Below are positions 1-7,429 of a DNA stretch of 64,000 bases, in pieces. Below the pieces are notes generated by a model that was given only the letters and a program-made list of their open reading frames with translations, searched no databases and was not told the DNA's origin. How positions within the stretch are numbered: position 1 is the first letter of the stretch; the number at the start of each line of letters is the position of its first letter. Where the stretch lies: the NCBI GenBank assembly GCA_947476925.1, contig CANJSF010000013.1, forward strand, positions 46,703-110,702, in the 5' to 3' direction. A program made the position numbers and the translations under genes. The DNA is from Rhodospirillaceae bacterium. Its GTDB lineage: Bacteria > Pseudomonadota > Alphaproteobacteria > Rhodospirillales > Rhodospirillaceae.

Positions 1-393
1 ACCCGCCAGGCGATGTTGAAATGGACCAAGCCCCGTGAACCTGTTGAGTTCGGCAAAGCGCTGATTGCGCAAGTCAGGATTGAGGCCATTCAAATCGGCG
101 TACAGCGTCATATTTTCCGCGACGCTTAAATCTTCGTAGAGGCCGAATTTCTGCGGCATATATGCAATGCGGGCCGTGGAACCTTTTTCACTTAAGCTCA
201 CGTCGCCTGAATCGGCATCCAGCAAACCAGCCAAAACACGCACCAGCGTTGTTTTTCCGGCACCGTCGGGGCCAACAAGGCCCGTGATTTTGCCGGGCAT
301 CATTTCGCCGGACACGTCGTTCAGCGCCTGAACCTTGCGCGTCTCGGTGACGAACGTTTTGGAAATGGCGCGAAAGCGCAGCCCGGTGGGCAT
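1..393 (-). CDS. ABC transporter ATP-binding protein, N-terminal part (YbhF-like), cut by window edge
   Basis: Only the first 131 codons are present; the gene runs off the left edge. The leftward translation starts MPTGLRFRAISKTF and contains a Walker A motif GPDGAGKT near residue 41 and a Q-loop region (IAYMPQKFGLYEDLSV). The variant P-loop (PDGAGKT rather than SGSGKS) and the text after it match the drug/heavy-metal exporter ATPases of the YbhF/RbbA group. It begins 12 nt after the HlyD-family gene, in the same operon, and should power the exporter whose adaptor is that HlyD protein. The permease genes expected next (ybhS/ybhR-like) would lie outside the window. An in-frame stop (that of the upstream gene) lies 4 codons before the ATG, so the start is well fixed. 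Confidence 0.88.
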   Translation of the reverse strand, partial: MPTGLRFRAISKTFVTETRKVQALNDVSGEMMPGKITGLVGPDGAGKTTLVRVLAGLLDADSGDVSLSEKGSTARIAYMPQKFGLYEDLSVAENMTLYADLNGLNPDLRNQRFAELNRFTGLGPFQHRLAG

Positions 394-405
394 GGACGGA
401 TACGC

Positions 406-1392
406 CTATTTGCCGCTGGCCAACGTGACAGTCACTGGCATGCCTTGGCGCAGCAACTGGTCGGGATTGGCGACAACAATGCGCACGCGGTAAACAAGAT
501 CGGTGCGCAGTTCAGGCGTTTCCACGGCCTTGGGCGTAAACTCCGCTGTGGGTGAAACAAAACCAACGGTTCCATCATAAATTTTGCCATCGGGGGCATC
601 GGTGCGCACATGAACTTTGGCGCCCGGCGGCAACATCCCTAAGTGCGGCCCATCTATGTATGTGCGCGCCCAAACCGGAGTTGTCAGCGCTAACGTCAGG
701 ACGGGTGCCGTCGGTCCGGCCAATGAGCCTGGCTCGCGAATACGCGTAAGGATGGTGCCGTCAGACGGCGCTTTGATTTCGGTTTGCTCGAGCCGGTAGC
801 GCGCTTGGTCAGCCGCGGCTGCAGCAGATTTAGCAACAGCGCGTGCGGCGTCCACTTCCTCGCTGCGAAAACCTTCGACCGCCAGCGATAATTCGGCTTC
901 GCGTGTCGCCACAGTGGCACGCGCAATGCTCACATCGCGTTCGGCGTCATCCAAGGCCTGTTTGGACACATTACTATCTCTTGCCAAAGTGGTGCGCCGC
1001 GCGAGCAAAGCCGTCGCGTTACTTAAACGGGCGCGGGCTTCGGCCAGCCGCGCTCGCGCGCCATCAATTTCTTTGGTACGGCTGCCTGCCCCGGCTTTGG
1101 CAAAGTTTGCTTGGGCTTGAGCCGCCAAACCTTCGGCCTGGGCCAGCGCGAACTTATAAGGTTGCGGATCAAGGCGTGCCAACACATCGCCCCGCTTCAC
1201 GGACGCGCCCTCTTCAACCAAAACCTCGGCAATTTTGCCGTCGACCAAGAACGCCAAGTCGACTTGGCGGATATCGATGTTGCCGTACATCACCAAGTCG
1301 GCATTTGCGATGAGGCGGCCATAGGCAAACCAACCGCCCACTGCGAGAACAACCGCGGTTGCGATGATGCCGATGCGTTTTTGCGGTGACAT
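406..1392 (-). CDS. HlyD/EmrA-type membrane fusion protein (YbhG-like)
   Basis: 328 aa periplasmic adaptor of an ABC exporter. One N-terminal membrane anchor (about residues 7-25), then a biotinyl-lipoyl-like half (DGKIAEVLVEEGASVKRGDVL), a long alanine/arginine-rich coiled-coil hairpin (about 75-200), the second lipoyl half (IKAPSDGTILTRIREPGSL) and a beta-barrel domain. The length is close to E. coli YbhG. A Shine-Dalgarno CGGAG lies upstream of the ATG. It sits 4 nt after the TetR gene and 12 nt before the ATPase gene, the same order as cecR-ybhG-ybhF in E. coli, so a three-component drug or toxic-compound exporter under local repression is the natural reading. The substrate cannot be read from the sequence. 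Confidence 0.88.
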   Translation of the reverse strand: MSPQKRIGIIATAVVLAVGGWFAYGRLIANADLVMYGNIDIRQVDLAFLVDGKIAEVLVEEGASVKRGDVLARLDPQPYKFALAQAEGLAAQAQANFAKAGAGSRTKEIDGARARLAEARARLSNATALLARRTTLARDSNVSKQALDDAERDVSIARATVATREAELSLAVEGFRSEEVDAARAVAKSAAAAADQARYRLEQTEIKAPSDGTILTRIREPGSLAGPTAPVLTLALTTPVWARTYIDGPHLGMLPPGAKVHVRTDAPDGKIYDGTVGFVSPTAEFTPKAVETPELRTDLVYRVRIVVANPDQLLRQGMPVTVTLASGK

Positions 1393-1396
1393 GGCT

Positions 1397-2074
1397 TTAG
1401 CTCCGGTCTTTATTTTTTGGCAGGCCGTACGCCCGCATGAACATGTCGACAGAACCAGCGATGCGGACTGAGACGTCTTTGTCGAATGGGGGCTTGGCTA
1501 AACCGGTCAGCGCGCGCAAATGCACGACGCCACGCAAGCTCATGAGAAAAAACTCAGCGGCTAGTTCCGGGTTCTCAATATCAAGCTCACCCGCTTTGGT
1601 GCGATCCTTCAAGAAGGCCGCTAACGAGCCGATAGCGATACGGGGGCCATTGGCAAACCACGTTTGTGCCAACTCGGGAAACTGCGTGCCTTGCGACACC
1701 ATGAGCCGATAAAACTTTAACGCCACGGGTGACAACAGCGTCGTGATAAACGCCGTGCCAAATTGCCTGAGCACGACGCGCACATTTTCCTTATCGGCTG
1801 TCGCGTGATCGAGCGGCTGGGCGACCGCCGCTATTTTGTCGCGAATGATTTCACGAAACAGGCCAAGTTTGTTCCCAAAGTGGGCATAGATTGTGGCCTT
1901 CGACGCGTTGGCGCGTCGGGCCACATCATCAAGGCTGCCGATATCAAAACCCTTTTCGAGAAACACCAGCTCGGCGGCCGCAACGATGGCGCGAATGCGC
2001 GGCTCGCGCCGGCGGCGCGGTTTAGGTTTGGGTTTGCGACTTGACTTGGGTCTAGGTGTTCGCGCGGTTTTCAT
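1397..2074 (-). CDS. TetR/AcrR-family transcriptional repressor
   Basis: 225 aa. After a very basic N-terminal tail (about residues 5-27, rich in R, K and P) comes a TetR_N helix-turn-helix: IVAAAELVFLEKGFDIGSLDDVARRANASKATIYAHFGNK (in pieces, roughly residues 30-70). The C-terminal ligand domain resembles AcrR-type C-terminal domains with no recognisable ligand signature. First gene of the exporter operon (regulator, adaptor, ATPase), so it probably represses its own operon. The start codon directly abuts a perfect inverted repeat, so there is no room for a Shine-Dalgarno; translation may be leaderless or nearly so. The basic tail is longer than usual for the family and may add DNA contacts (inference). 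Confidence 0.9.
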   Translation of the reverse strand: MKTARTPRPKSSRKPKPKPRRRREPRIRAIVAAAELVFLEKGFDIGSLDDVARRANASKATIYAHFGNKLGLFREIIRDKIAAVAQPLDHATADKENVRVVLRQFGTAFITTLLSPVALKFYRLMVSQGTQFPELAQTWFANGPRIAIGSLAAFLKDRTKAGELDIENPELAAEFFLMSLRGVVHLRALTGLAKPPFDKDVSVRIAGSVDMFMRAYGLPKNKDRS

Positions 2075-2096
2075 AACTGTACTGTACGGTACAGTT
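2075..2096. promoter_or_regulatory. Perfect inverted repeat, probable TetR operator
   Basis: Arms AACTGTAC and GTACAGTT flank a 6-nt centre (TGTACG on the + strand); the 8-bp arms are exact complements. The repeat ends one base before the regulator's ATG (2074). Size and symmetry fit TetR-family operators. A TTATCT-like -10 on the minus strand near 2099-2104 would put the transcription start inside the repeat, so binding would block initiation of the regulator-adaptor-ATPase operon. Confidence 0.8.
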
Positions 2097-2138
2097 TAGA
2101 TAATTTCCAGCACCGCGAACGTCAGAGTTTGAGCCAAA

Positions 2139-2170
2139 AAAGAAGGGCCAGATGGTTCTGGCCCTTCTTT
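2139..2170 (-). terminator. Intrinsic terminator behind the SHOCT-like gene
   Basis: 13-bp stem: AAAGAAGGGCCAG (2139-2151), loop ATGGTT, and its exact complement (2158-2170). Read leftwards the stem runs into a T tract (complement of the A run at 2136-2141). It lies 22 nt past the stop of the small leftward gene, and upstream of the TetR promoter, which it insulates. Confidence 0.88.
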
Positions 2171-2192
2171 AACTTGGACTTTGAAGCCCAGT

Positions 2193-2429
2193 TTACTTTG
2201 GTGTGGCCTTTGCGGTTTGGCTCGTTCCAGCCAAAAGAGCCTCTTTGCGCTTTTGATAGTCCTTGCCCGAGATTTCACCCGAACCCACGGCTTTCTTAAG
2301 GGCCTTGAGTTGGGCTTCGACGTCTTGCGTGACCGCTGCCTTTGGCGGGGTCTCAGCTGCATACCCGACGACGGGCGCGGCCAAACTGAAAGCCAACACC
2401 AGTGCTGTTACTGTTTTATTCGTGACCAT
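2193..2429 (-). CDS. Small secreted protein with SHOCT-like C-terminal domain
   Basis: 78 aa. Signal peptide (positively charged start, hydrophobic VTALVLAFSLAAPVVGYA, probable cleavage after GYAAE region), then a short linker and a two-helix unit, LKALKKAVGSGEISGKDYQK followed by RKEALLAG, that matches the SHOCT/oligomerisation-type pattern (L..L...G.Is..eY...k..LL). A strong ribosome-binding site AAAGGAG precedes the ATG and an intrinsic terminator follows, so it is a real monocistronic gene. Function unknown; SHOCT units are usually oligomerisation modules at the end of membrane or secreted proteins, and here almost the whole mature protein is that unit. Confidence 0.72.
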   Translation of the reverse strand: MVTNKTVTALVLAFSLAAPVVGYAAETPPKAAVTQDVEAQLKALKKAVGSGEISGKDYQKRKEALLAGTSQTAKATPK

Positions 2430-2682
2430 GATGATTCTCCTTTAGATGAATTGGATGTCGCAACCGCGATATATGGCGGCTGGCGCAACCCTGCACGACA
2501 TTCTTGGTAACGGGACGTAACCGACCGACTTGCGGATAAAAAACATCTTCGGGCGTGTGATGTTCGAGAATGAATATCTCCATGTGTTATTCGCCCTGTT
2601 CAACCAGCGGCAAAAGCAGCTTTTTTGCCCTTGTGCCCAAGGTCGCGGCTCGTATTAAATATCCATACAGGGGAGCTCAACA

Positions 2683-3591
2683 ATGTCTCAAGACGCGACC
2701 GCATCCACCGCAAGCTGGTATCGCCCGCCCTTTGTCGGCATCGCTGCCGGCATTGCTGTGCTGTTTGGCATCGCCATGGGCCACACCATACTTGTCCTGA
2801 TGCGCGACCTGCTGGATGCCAAAGAGGAGATCCGCACGTCAGAAGTCATTGTCAGCTTAGCCATGGGCTGCATCGGCTTTGTCATGGTTTGGACAAGTCG
2901 CGCCAAAGGCGAAGCCATCGGATCGTGGATGGGTTTCATCGCCGGCACGCTGATTTGGACTGGTTTTTTCGAACTCAGCTGGAAAATTTTTGCCCGTGCG
3001 CTGAACCCGCAATACGTGATGTATGACGGAGCGCCGGTTCTTAACCCCGAACTTCAAGTGATCGAAGCCAGTACGCTCGCCTTTTTCATTCTCATGGCGT
3101 TTCTCACCATCAATAAAGAAACCCGCTGCAACATGATGATGTGGATCCGCAATAAGCTTGGCCTGAAAACCGGCCCCGCGATGACCGGTAAAGAGCGCAA
3201 TTTTGCGGCCGTCACCGCGTTGGAAAGCATCACCACAACATGGGCCTGCTACATTATTACGATTTTATTGGTCGACCCTCGAATTATCGGTAACCCGATG
3301 ACCATGACGGCCCAATTGCCGTGGCTATTCTTCTTTTTCTGGGGCGGTTATTTGCTTTATCGATTGACCAAGCAGAAGCACATGGCTCCTGCGCTGCGAT
3401 ATGCCATCGGCACCGGCAACGTAAATTGGATTTGGATTGAGGCGGGCAGCCGCGCGAAATTCTATCCAGAAATCTGGATCAAGCCGTTGCAGTACCCCGT
3501 CTCTATGTCCTTAATCTTTGCCAGCCTGGTGGTTCTGCTGGCCATTATGTACCAAAACAGAGGCTCGCGCGGCGGCCCGGTAGCTGCATAA
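2683..3591 (+). CDS. Multi-pass membrane protein, paralogue A of a porin-flanking pair
   Basis: 302 aa with about seven hydrophobic segments. I do not recognise a named family. It is clearly paralogous to the leftward gene at 4949-5827: both begin with a YRPPFVG motif (WYRPPFVGIAAG here, YYRPPFVGLIAF there), share NKxTRCN (NKETRCNMMMWIR / NKDTRCNAFRWIQ), a GRNF/ERNF segment before a TM helix, GG(Y/A)xLLYRL, a MRYAIxT motif and a conserved (E/D)IWxKPxxYxxxM near the C-terminus. The invariant charged and cysteine residues in loops between helices suggest a functional site rather than simple anchoring. A GGGGAG ribosome-binding site precedes the ATG. The gene lies directly upstream of an OprB-like porin, so a role in envelope uptake is an inference. 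Confidence 0.75.
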   Translation: MSQDATASTASWYRPPFVGIAAGIAVLFGIAMGHTILVLMRDLLDAKEEIRTSEVIVSLAMGCIGFVMVWTSRAKGEAIGSWMGFIAGTLIWTGFFELSWKIFARALNPQYVMYDGAPVLNPELQVIEASTLAFFILMAFLTINKETRCNMMMWIRNKLGLKTGPAMTGKERNFAAVTALESITTTWACYIITILLVDPRIIGNPMTMTAQLPWLFFFFWGGYLLYRLTKQKHMAPALRYAIGTGNVNWIWIEAGSRAKFYPEIWIKPLQYPVSMSLIFASLVVLLAIMYQNRGSRGGPVAA

Positions 3592-3600
3592 AACCAGCGC

Positions 3601-3631
3601 AAAAGTATTGGTTAGCCCAGCAATACCTTTT
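3601..3631 (+). terminator. Weak hairpin after paralogue A
   Basis: GTATTG (3605-3610) pairs with CAATAC (3621-3626); outside an A/C mismatch the stem continues AAA/TTT and ends in TTTT. Short and interrupted, so at best a partial terminator between the membrane protein and the porin gene. Confidence 0.4.
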
Positions 3632-3690
3632 CAATGACGTGTCAATCGATTATCCCAGCCCGGGGATTTTCTTAAACGAGTGGAAGTGCG

Positions 3691-4944
3691 ATGAAAACCG
3701 ACGCCGAGAACGCCGTTGCTTATGTTTGTGCGAAGCGCAAAGCAGCCCTGCTTTATACGACTGCATTGATCTCATGTGCGATCGCAGGAGCGCCGCTTGC
3801 TGCGCAAGCAGCCGATGAGGCAGGCCCCACGCCGCCTGTTGCTTTTTCGGCAACGTATACGGGCGACATTTGGGCCAACACGAGCGGTGGATTGCGCCGC
3901 AGCGAGAAATATTTAGACAATTTCGATCTGACCGCCACCATTGATGCCGAGCAGGTCTTCAATATTCCCGGCGGAACGTTGTTCTTCTACGGCCTGTATA
4001 ATAACAACAAGACGCTGAGCGATACGCTGGTCGGCGATATGCAAACCGTCAGCAACATCGACACCACAACGGCAACCCGACTTTATGAAGCTTGGTACGA
4101 ACAAGCTTTCGGCGACGGCAAGAGCTCGCTGAAAGTCGGACTATACGACCTGAACTCGGAATTCGACGCCATCGACACAGCTGGCTTATTTCTTCTCAGT
4201 TCTCATGGCATTGGGCCCGATTACTCGCAAACAGGCTTGAACGGACCATCGATTTTTCCCGTCACCTCGCTCGGCGCGCGATTGCAGCTGCAAGTGAGTG
4301 ACGACGTGCTGGTGCGCGCCGCTGTGCTTGATGCCGTCCCTGGCAGCCTGACCCATCCGCGCAAAACGGCCATTAAACTTGGCAACGGCGAAGGCGCGCT
4401 GCTGGCCGGCGAAATTGAAGCCAACCTGGCCGGGACAACAGCCGCACTTGGCGTCTGGGGTTACACCGCGAAGTTTGACGACGTGCTTGCGGTCGATAAA
4501 ACCGGCGCGCCGTTGCGCCGCGGCGGCAATAAGGGCGCGTATTTAGAAGCCGAGCGCCAAGTCACCTCGCCCTTTGGCGATGAGCGTGGCCTTTCGCTGT
4601 TTGGTCGCGTGGGCTTAGCCGACACCAAAGTTAACCAGTTCAGCAACTATGTCGGCTTTGGCGGATCATACAAAGGCCTGCTGGACGCACGCCCGGATGA
4701 TTTGTTGGGCCTAGCTGTTGCCCACGTCAGCAATGGCAACCCATATCGCCGGGCTCAGGTGTTAGCCGGTGCACCGGTCGGCAAATCGGAAACCAATATC
4801 GAGCTCACGTATCGCGCTGAAATTACGCCGTGGCTGACATTGCAGCCCGATGCGCAATACATCATCAACCCAGGTGCTGATCCGTCATTGAAAAACGCGT
4901 TTGTGATCGGCTTGCGGTTTGAGGTTGGAATCGTCAGCGAATAG
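3691..4944 (+). CDS. Carbohydrate porin, OprB family
   Basis: 417 aa outer-membrane beta-barrel. Long cleavable leader (hydrophobic core about residues 18-38, probable cut after APLAAQA). The mature part starts with the OprB-type YTGDIWANTSGGLRR and LDATIDAEQ-like strand (FDLTATIDAEQVFNIPGGTL), then YEAWYEQAF..SLKVGLYDLN.EF, SSHGIGPDYSQTGLNGPSIFP and a terminal strand GLRFEVGIVSE. These are the hallmarks of carbohydrate-selective porins, which admit sugars passively. It is bracketed by two paralogous membrane proteins, paralogue A upstream on the same strand and paralogue B convergent with only 4 nt between stops. Substrate unknown. Confidence 0.83.
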   Translation: MKTDAENAVAYVCAKRKAALLYTTALISCAIAGAPLAAQAADEAGPTPPVAFSATYTGDIWANTSGGLRRSEKYLDNFDLTATIDAEQVFNIPGGTLFFYGLYNNNKTLSDTLVGDMQTVSNIDTTTATRLYEAWYEQAFGDGKSSLKVGLYDLNSEFDAIDTAGLFLLSSHGIGPDYSQTGLNGPSIFPVTSLGARLQLQVSDDVLVRAAVLDAVPGSLTHPRKTAIKLGNGEGALLAGEIEANLAGTTAALGVWGYTAKFDDVLAVDKTGAPLRRGGNKGAYLEAERQVTSPFGDERGLSLFGRVGLADTKVNQFSNYVGFGGSYKGLLDARPDDLLGLAVAHVSNGNPYRRAQVLAGAPVGKSETNIELTYRAEITPWLTLQPDAQYIINPGADPSLKNAFVIGLRFEVGIVSE

Positions 4945-4948
4945 CCAG

Positions 4949-5827
4949 TTATTTTGCTTGTCGGCGCTGGGGCAAAAACCCCGCGCCGATCAGCAAAGCG
5001 CCAAACACCGCCAGCACCGTCCACATCACGCCCGAGTACTCGGCCGGCTTCAGCCAGATATCGTCGTAAAAGCCCCAGCGCGGCCCAAACTCTCCGAACG
5101 GAATCCAGAAAATAGATTTGGTCGGGATGGCATAACGCATGGCCGCCATGACCCGCGTAAACTTCAGCAATCGATAAAGCAGAAACGCGCCCCACACCGC
5201 CAGCAAACCCACGATGGCGTAAGTGACCGGATGGTCGTAACCCAAGAAACGCCCGTCGCCCAAAAACAACGATGCGGCGTAGCAAAACCAGATGACGTAA
5301 ATCGTCTCTAGAAATGTGATGCGGCAAAAGTTGCGCCCCTGGCCCGAGTCAGGCTCGCCAACATTGAGCCGACACACCCGCTGGATCCACCGAAAGGCAT
5401 TGCAGCGTGTGTCTTTGTTGAAAACAAAAAATGCCAGCGTCGCAATGCAGATGCCAATCGAGCCTTGAATAAAAAGCAAGTGAAACGGCAGCTTTGCGCC
5501 CGTGTCGTCGCGGGCCACCATTCCCAACCCCAATGAGTACTGATTGAACTTGAAGGCGTAAGACGCCCACCCCACCCACATCAATACTCCGGCCGCGTAA
5601 CCAAGCAATGTGCCCGACACTTCGTCGTTGCGCCGCGTGCCGATCAGCAACAATACAAGGGCGGCAAAGCCCATCACAAAAAATGCTGCGAACTCGTTAC
5701 TTTTGCCGACGATATCGGCAACGAGCACTGAAATGCTGTGCGCTAACGGCGTGCCCAAAAAGATCGCAACAAAAGCAATCAGGCCGACGAACGGCGGCCG
5801 ATAGTAGCGAGATACAAAACTGCTCAT
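4949..5827 (-). CDS. Multi-pass membrane protein, paralogue B of a porin-flanking pair
   Basis: 292 aa, about seven hydrophobic segments, same family as the gene at 2683-3591 (shared YRPPFVG start, NKDTRCN, RYAIPT, DIWLKPAEY motifs). It is convergent with the porin gene, the two stops being 4 nt apart, so neither has its own intrinsic terminator there. A strong GGAGGGG ribosome-binding site precedes the ATG. Compared with paralogue A it lacks about 10 residues at the N-terminus and has a different loop around residues 95-110. No function can be assigned; the retained loop motifs argue for a shared biochemical role. Confidence 0.74.
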   Translation of the reverse strand: MSSFVSRYYRPPFVGLIAFVAIFLGTPLAHSISVLVADIVGKSNEFAAFFVMGFAALVLLLIGTRRNDEVSGTLLGYAAGVLMWVGWASYAFKFNQYSLGLGMVARDDTGAKLPFHLLFIQGSIGICIATLAFFVFNKDTRCNAFRWIQRVCRLNVGEPDSGQGRNFCRITFLETIYVIWFCYAASLFLGDGRFLGYDHPVTYAIVGLLAVWGAFLLYRLLKFTRVMAAMRYAIPTKSIFWIPFGEFGPRWGFYDDIWLKPAEYSGVMWTVLAVFGALLIGAGFLPQRRQAK

Positions 5828-5976
5828 GACAGCCCCTCCCCCGTGCTGGCAGTAACTTGCCCCAAATTAGACGCCCTACGATAGCCAATCTTGGCACAGT
5901 TCGCCAAGCGGGCCGAGAACACAAACAACTTCAAACTTAGCCCTCGCGGTCCCATGCTCGGCCTCGGCGTGGCACG

Positions 5977-6966
5977 ATGGCCCCTTTTGAAATCGCGGTG
6001 AACAATATGCGTGCAGTTCTTTATGTCCTTGGCGCAATCGTACTAGCGGCATTGGTCATTATTGGACCATTCAAACTGGGGTGGTGGAACCCTTCGCTGG
6101 ATGACTTGAAAGCCAAGTACGCCACAGCCTCGTCAAAGTTTGTCGTGGTTGACGGCGTGCCGCTCCACATCACCGACGACGGCAACAAAGACAGCGCCCT
6201 GGCACCGCTTATTCTCATCAACGGCCATCTCGGGAATTTGAGGATGTGGGATGGCTGGCTGCCCGTTCTGTCCCCTCAGATGCGCGTTATCCGTTTGGAC
6301 TTTCCGCCCTACGGCCTCTCGGGGCCCGACCCCAAAGGCGTGTACTCCAGCGCGCGGGCCGTGGAACTGTTGGGCGGTTTAATTGATCAGTTGAATTTGT
6401 CGACGGTCAACCTGGGCGGCACGTCAAACGGGGCATTGGTCGCAACTTTGTATGCGATCAAAAATCCAACGCGTGTTGGAAAATTAGTGGTGTCAACTTT
6501 GCCAAACGGGCGGCCCCCCAAACGCGACCCGGCCCCCGAGATGATTCAAGGCGCCAAGATCAACGGCTGGATGGCGCCTTACCAGACGCAGATGTTTTAT
6601 CGCGCCTTCTTGCGAGATGTCTTTGCCAAGCCGGAACGCGCCAACGAGGGTTTGGTGGCGCAATACGCCGATGTGAACAATCGTGCGGGCGCCAAGGCCT
6701 GGGTGGATGCCTATATCCACACTCAGTATCAATTCTGGGACTCAACCGACGTGCCGGCGTTGTTCGCGCAACTCACGACACCAACCTTGCTGCAATGGGG
6801 CGATGGCGGGCGGGTATTGCCGCCGTTTGTGGGCGACATCGTGCGCGATCAACTCAAGAACGCGCAATTGGTGATGAAGCGCTATCCTGACGCGGGGCAC
6901 ATGCCGATGCTTGAATTGCCCGAGCAAACAGCCAATGACGCACTGGTGTTTTTGGCAGCGCCCTAA
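5977..6966 (+). CDS. Alpha/beta-fold hydrolase with N-terminal membrane anchor
   Basis: 329 aa. One N-terminal hydrophobic helix (about residues 12-30), then the fold: oxyanion-hole region LILINGHLGNLRMW, strand VIRLDFPPYGLSGPDP, nucleophile elbow GGTSNG (Ser about residue 150), and a late PDAGHMPMLELPE segment supplying the catalytic His and the typical C-terminal pattern. The oxyanion motif is NGHLG instead of HGFG. Substrate unknown; probably an esterase or related hydrolase on the periplasmic side of the membrane. The start is uncertain: ATG 5977, GTG 5998 and ATG 6007 are in frame and none has a good ribosome-binding site. Its stop overlaps the stop of the convergent receiver gene by 4 bp. 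Confidence 0.82.
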   Translation: MAPFEIAVNNMRAVLYVLGAIVLAALVIIGPFKLGWWNPSLDDLKAKYATASSKFVVVDGVPLHITDDGNKDSALAPLILINGHLGNLRMWDGWLPVLSPQMRVIRLDFPPYGLSGPDPKGVYSSARAVELLGGLIDQLNLSTVNLGGTSNGALVATLYAIKNPTRVGKLVVSTLPNGRPPKRDPAPEMIQGAKINGWMAPYQTQMFYRAFLRDVFAKPERANEGLVAQYADVNNRAGAKAWVDAYIHTQYQFWDSTDVPALFAQLTTPTLLQWGDGGRVLPPFVGDIVRDQLKNAQLVMKRYPDAGHMPMLELPEQTANDALVFLAAP

Positions 6967-7412
6967 ACCGATAAAATCGTCACAGCCGCATAGTCTTCGG
7001 GCGATTTAGCCACCATCAACTTGCTGGTGGCCCGGTTCAGCGCTTTGTTCAGCGCCTGTTGGTTGATCGGTTTCATCACATATGCGCTCACGTCCAGTGC
7101 CAACGCCGCTTTGACAACGTCCTCTTTGCCGCTGACGGTCACCATCACAAACGGCAACTCGCGCGGGACGTGTTCGTAGCGGCCCATGCGGATGCCTTGA
7201 AGCAGATCGAGCCCCGAAATCGGCGACATGCTGTAGTCGCTCACAATGCAGTGATAGGTGTTGTTGGGGTCAGACAAAGCCGAAATGACCGCGAGACCAC
7301 TGGGACATTTTGTCACATGCTGAGCCCCAAAGGTCGTGAGCGCACCTCCCATGATCTCAAGCATGGCGGTGTCATCATCGGCGACGATAAAGTTCATTTT
7401 CGAAATATCCAT
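6963..7412 (-). CDS. Single-domain response regulator (CheY-like receiver)
   Basis: 149 aa, a receiver domain and little else. Acidic pocket D12-D14 (IVADDD), phospho-acceptor D59 (CIVSDYS), the Thr/Ser switch in MVTVSG (about 92-94) and the conserved K114 with cis-proline (MKPIN). No output domain, so it must act by protein contact or as a phosphate relay or sink. It starts 18 nt behind the hybrid kinase gene on the same strand, so it is the likely terminal partner of that kinase's HPt domain. The first ATG is at 7412; Met6 (MNFIVADDD) is a possible internal start. Confidence 0.88.
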   Translation of the reverse strand: MDISKMNFIVADDDTAMLEIMGGALTTFGAQHVTKCPSGLAVISALSDPNNTYHCIVSDYSMSPISGLDLLQGIRMGRYEHVPRELPFVMVTVSGKEDVVKAALALDVSAYVMKPINQQALNKALNRATSKLMVAKSPEDYAAVTILSV

Positions 7413-7429
7413 ATCGGCACCGCGGCGCT

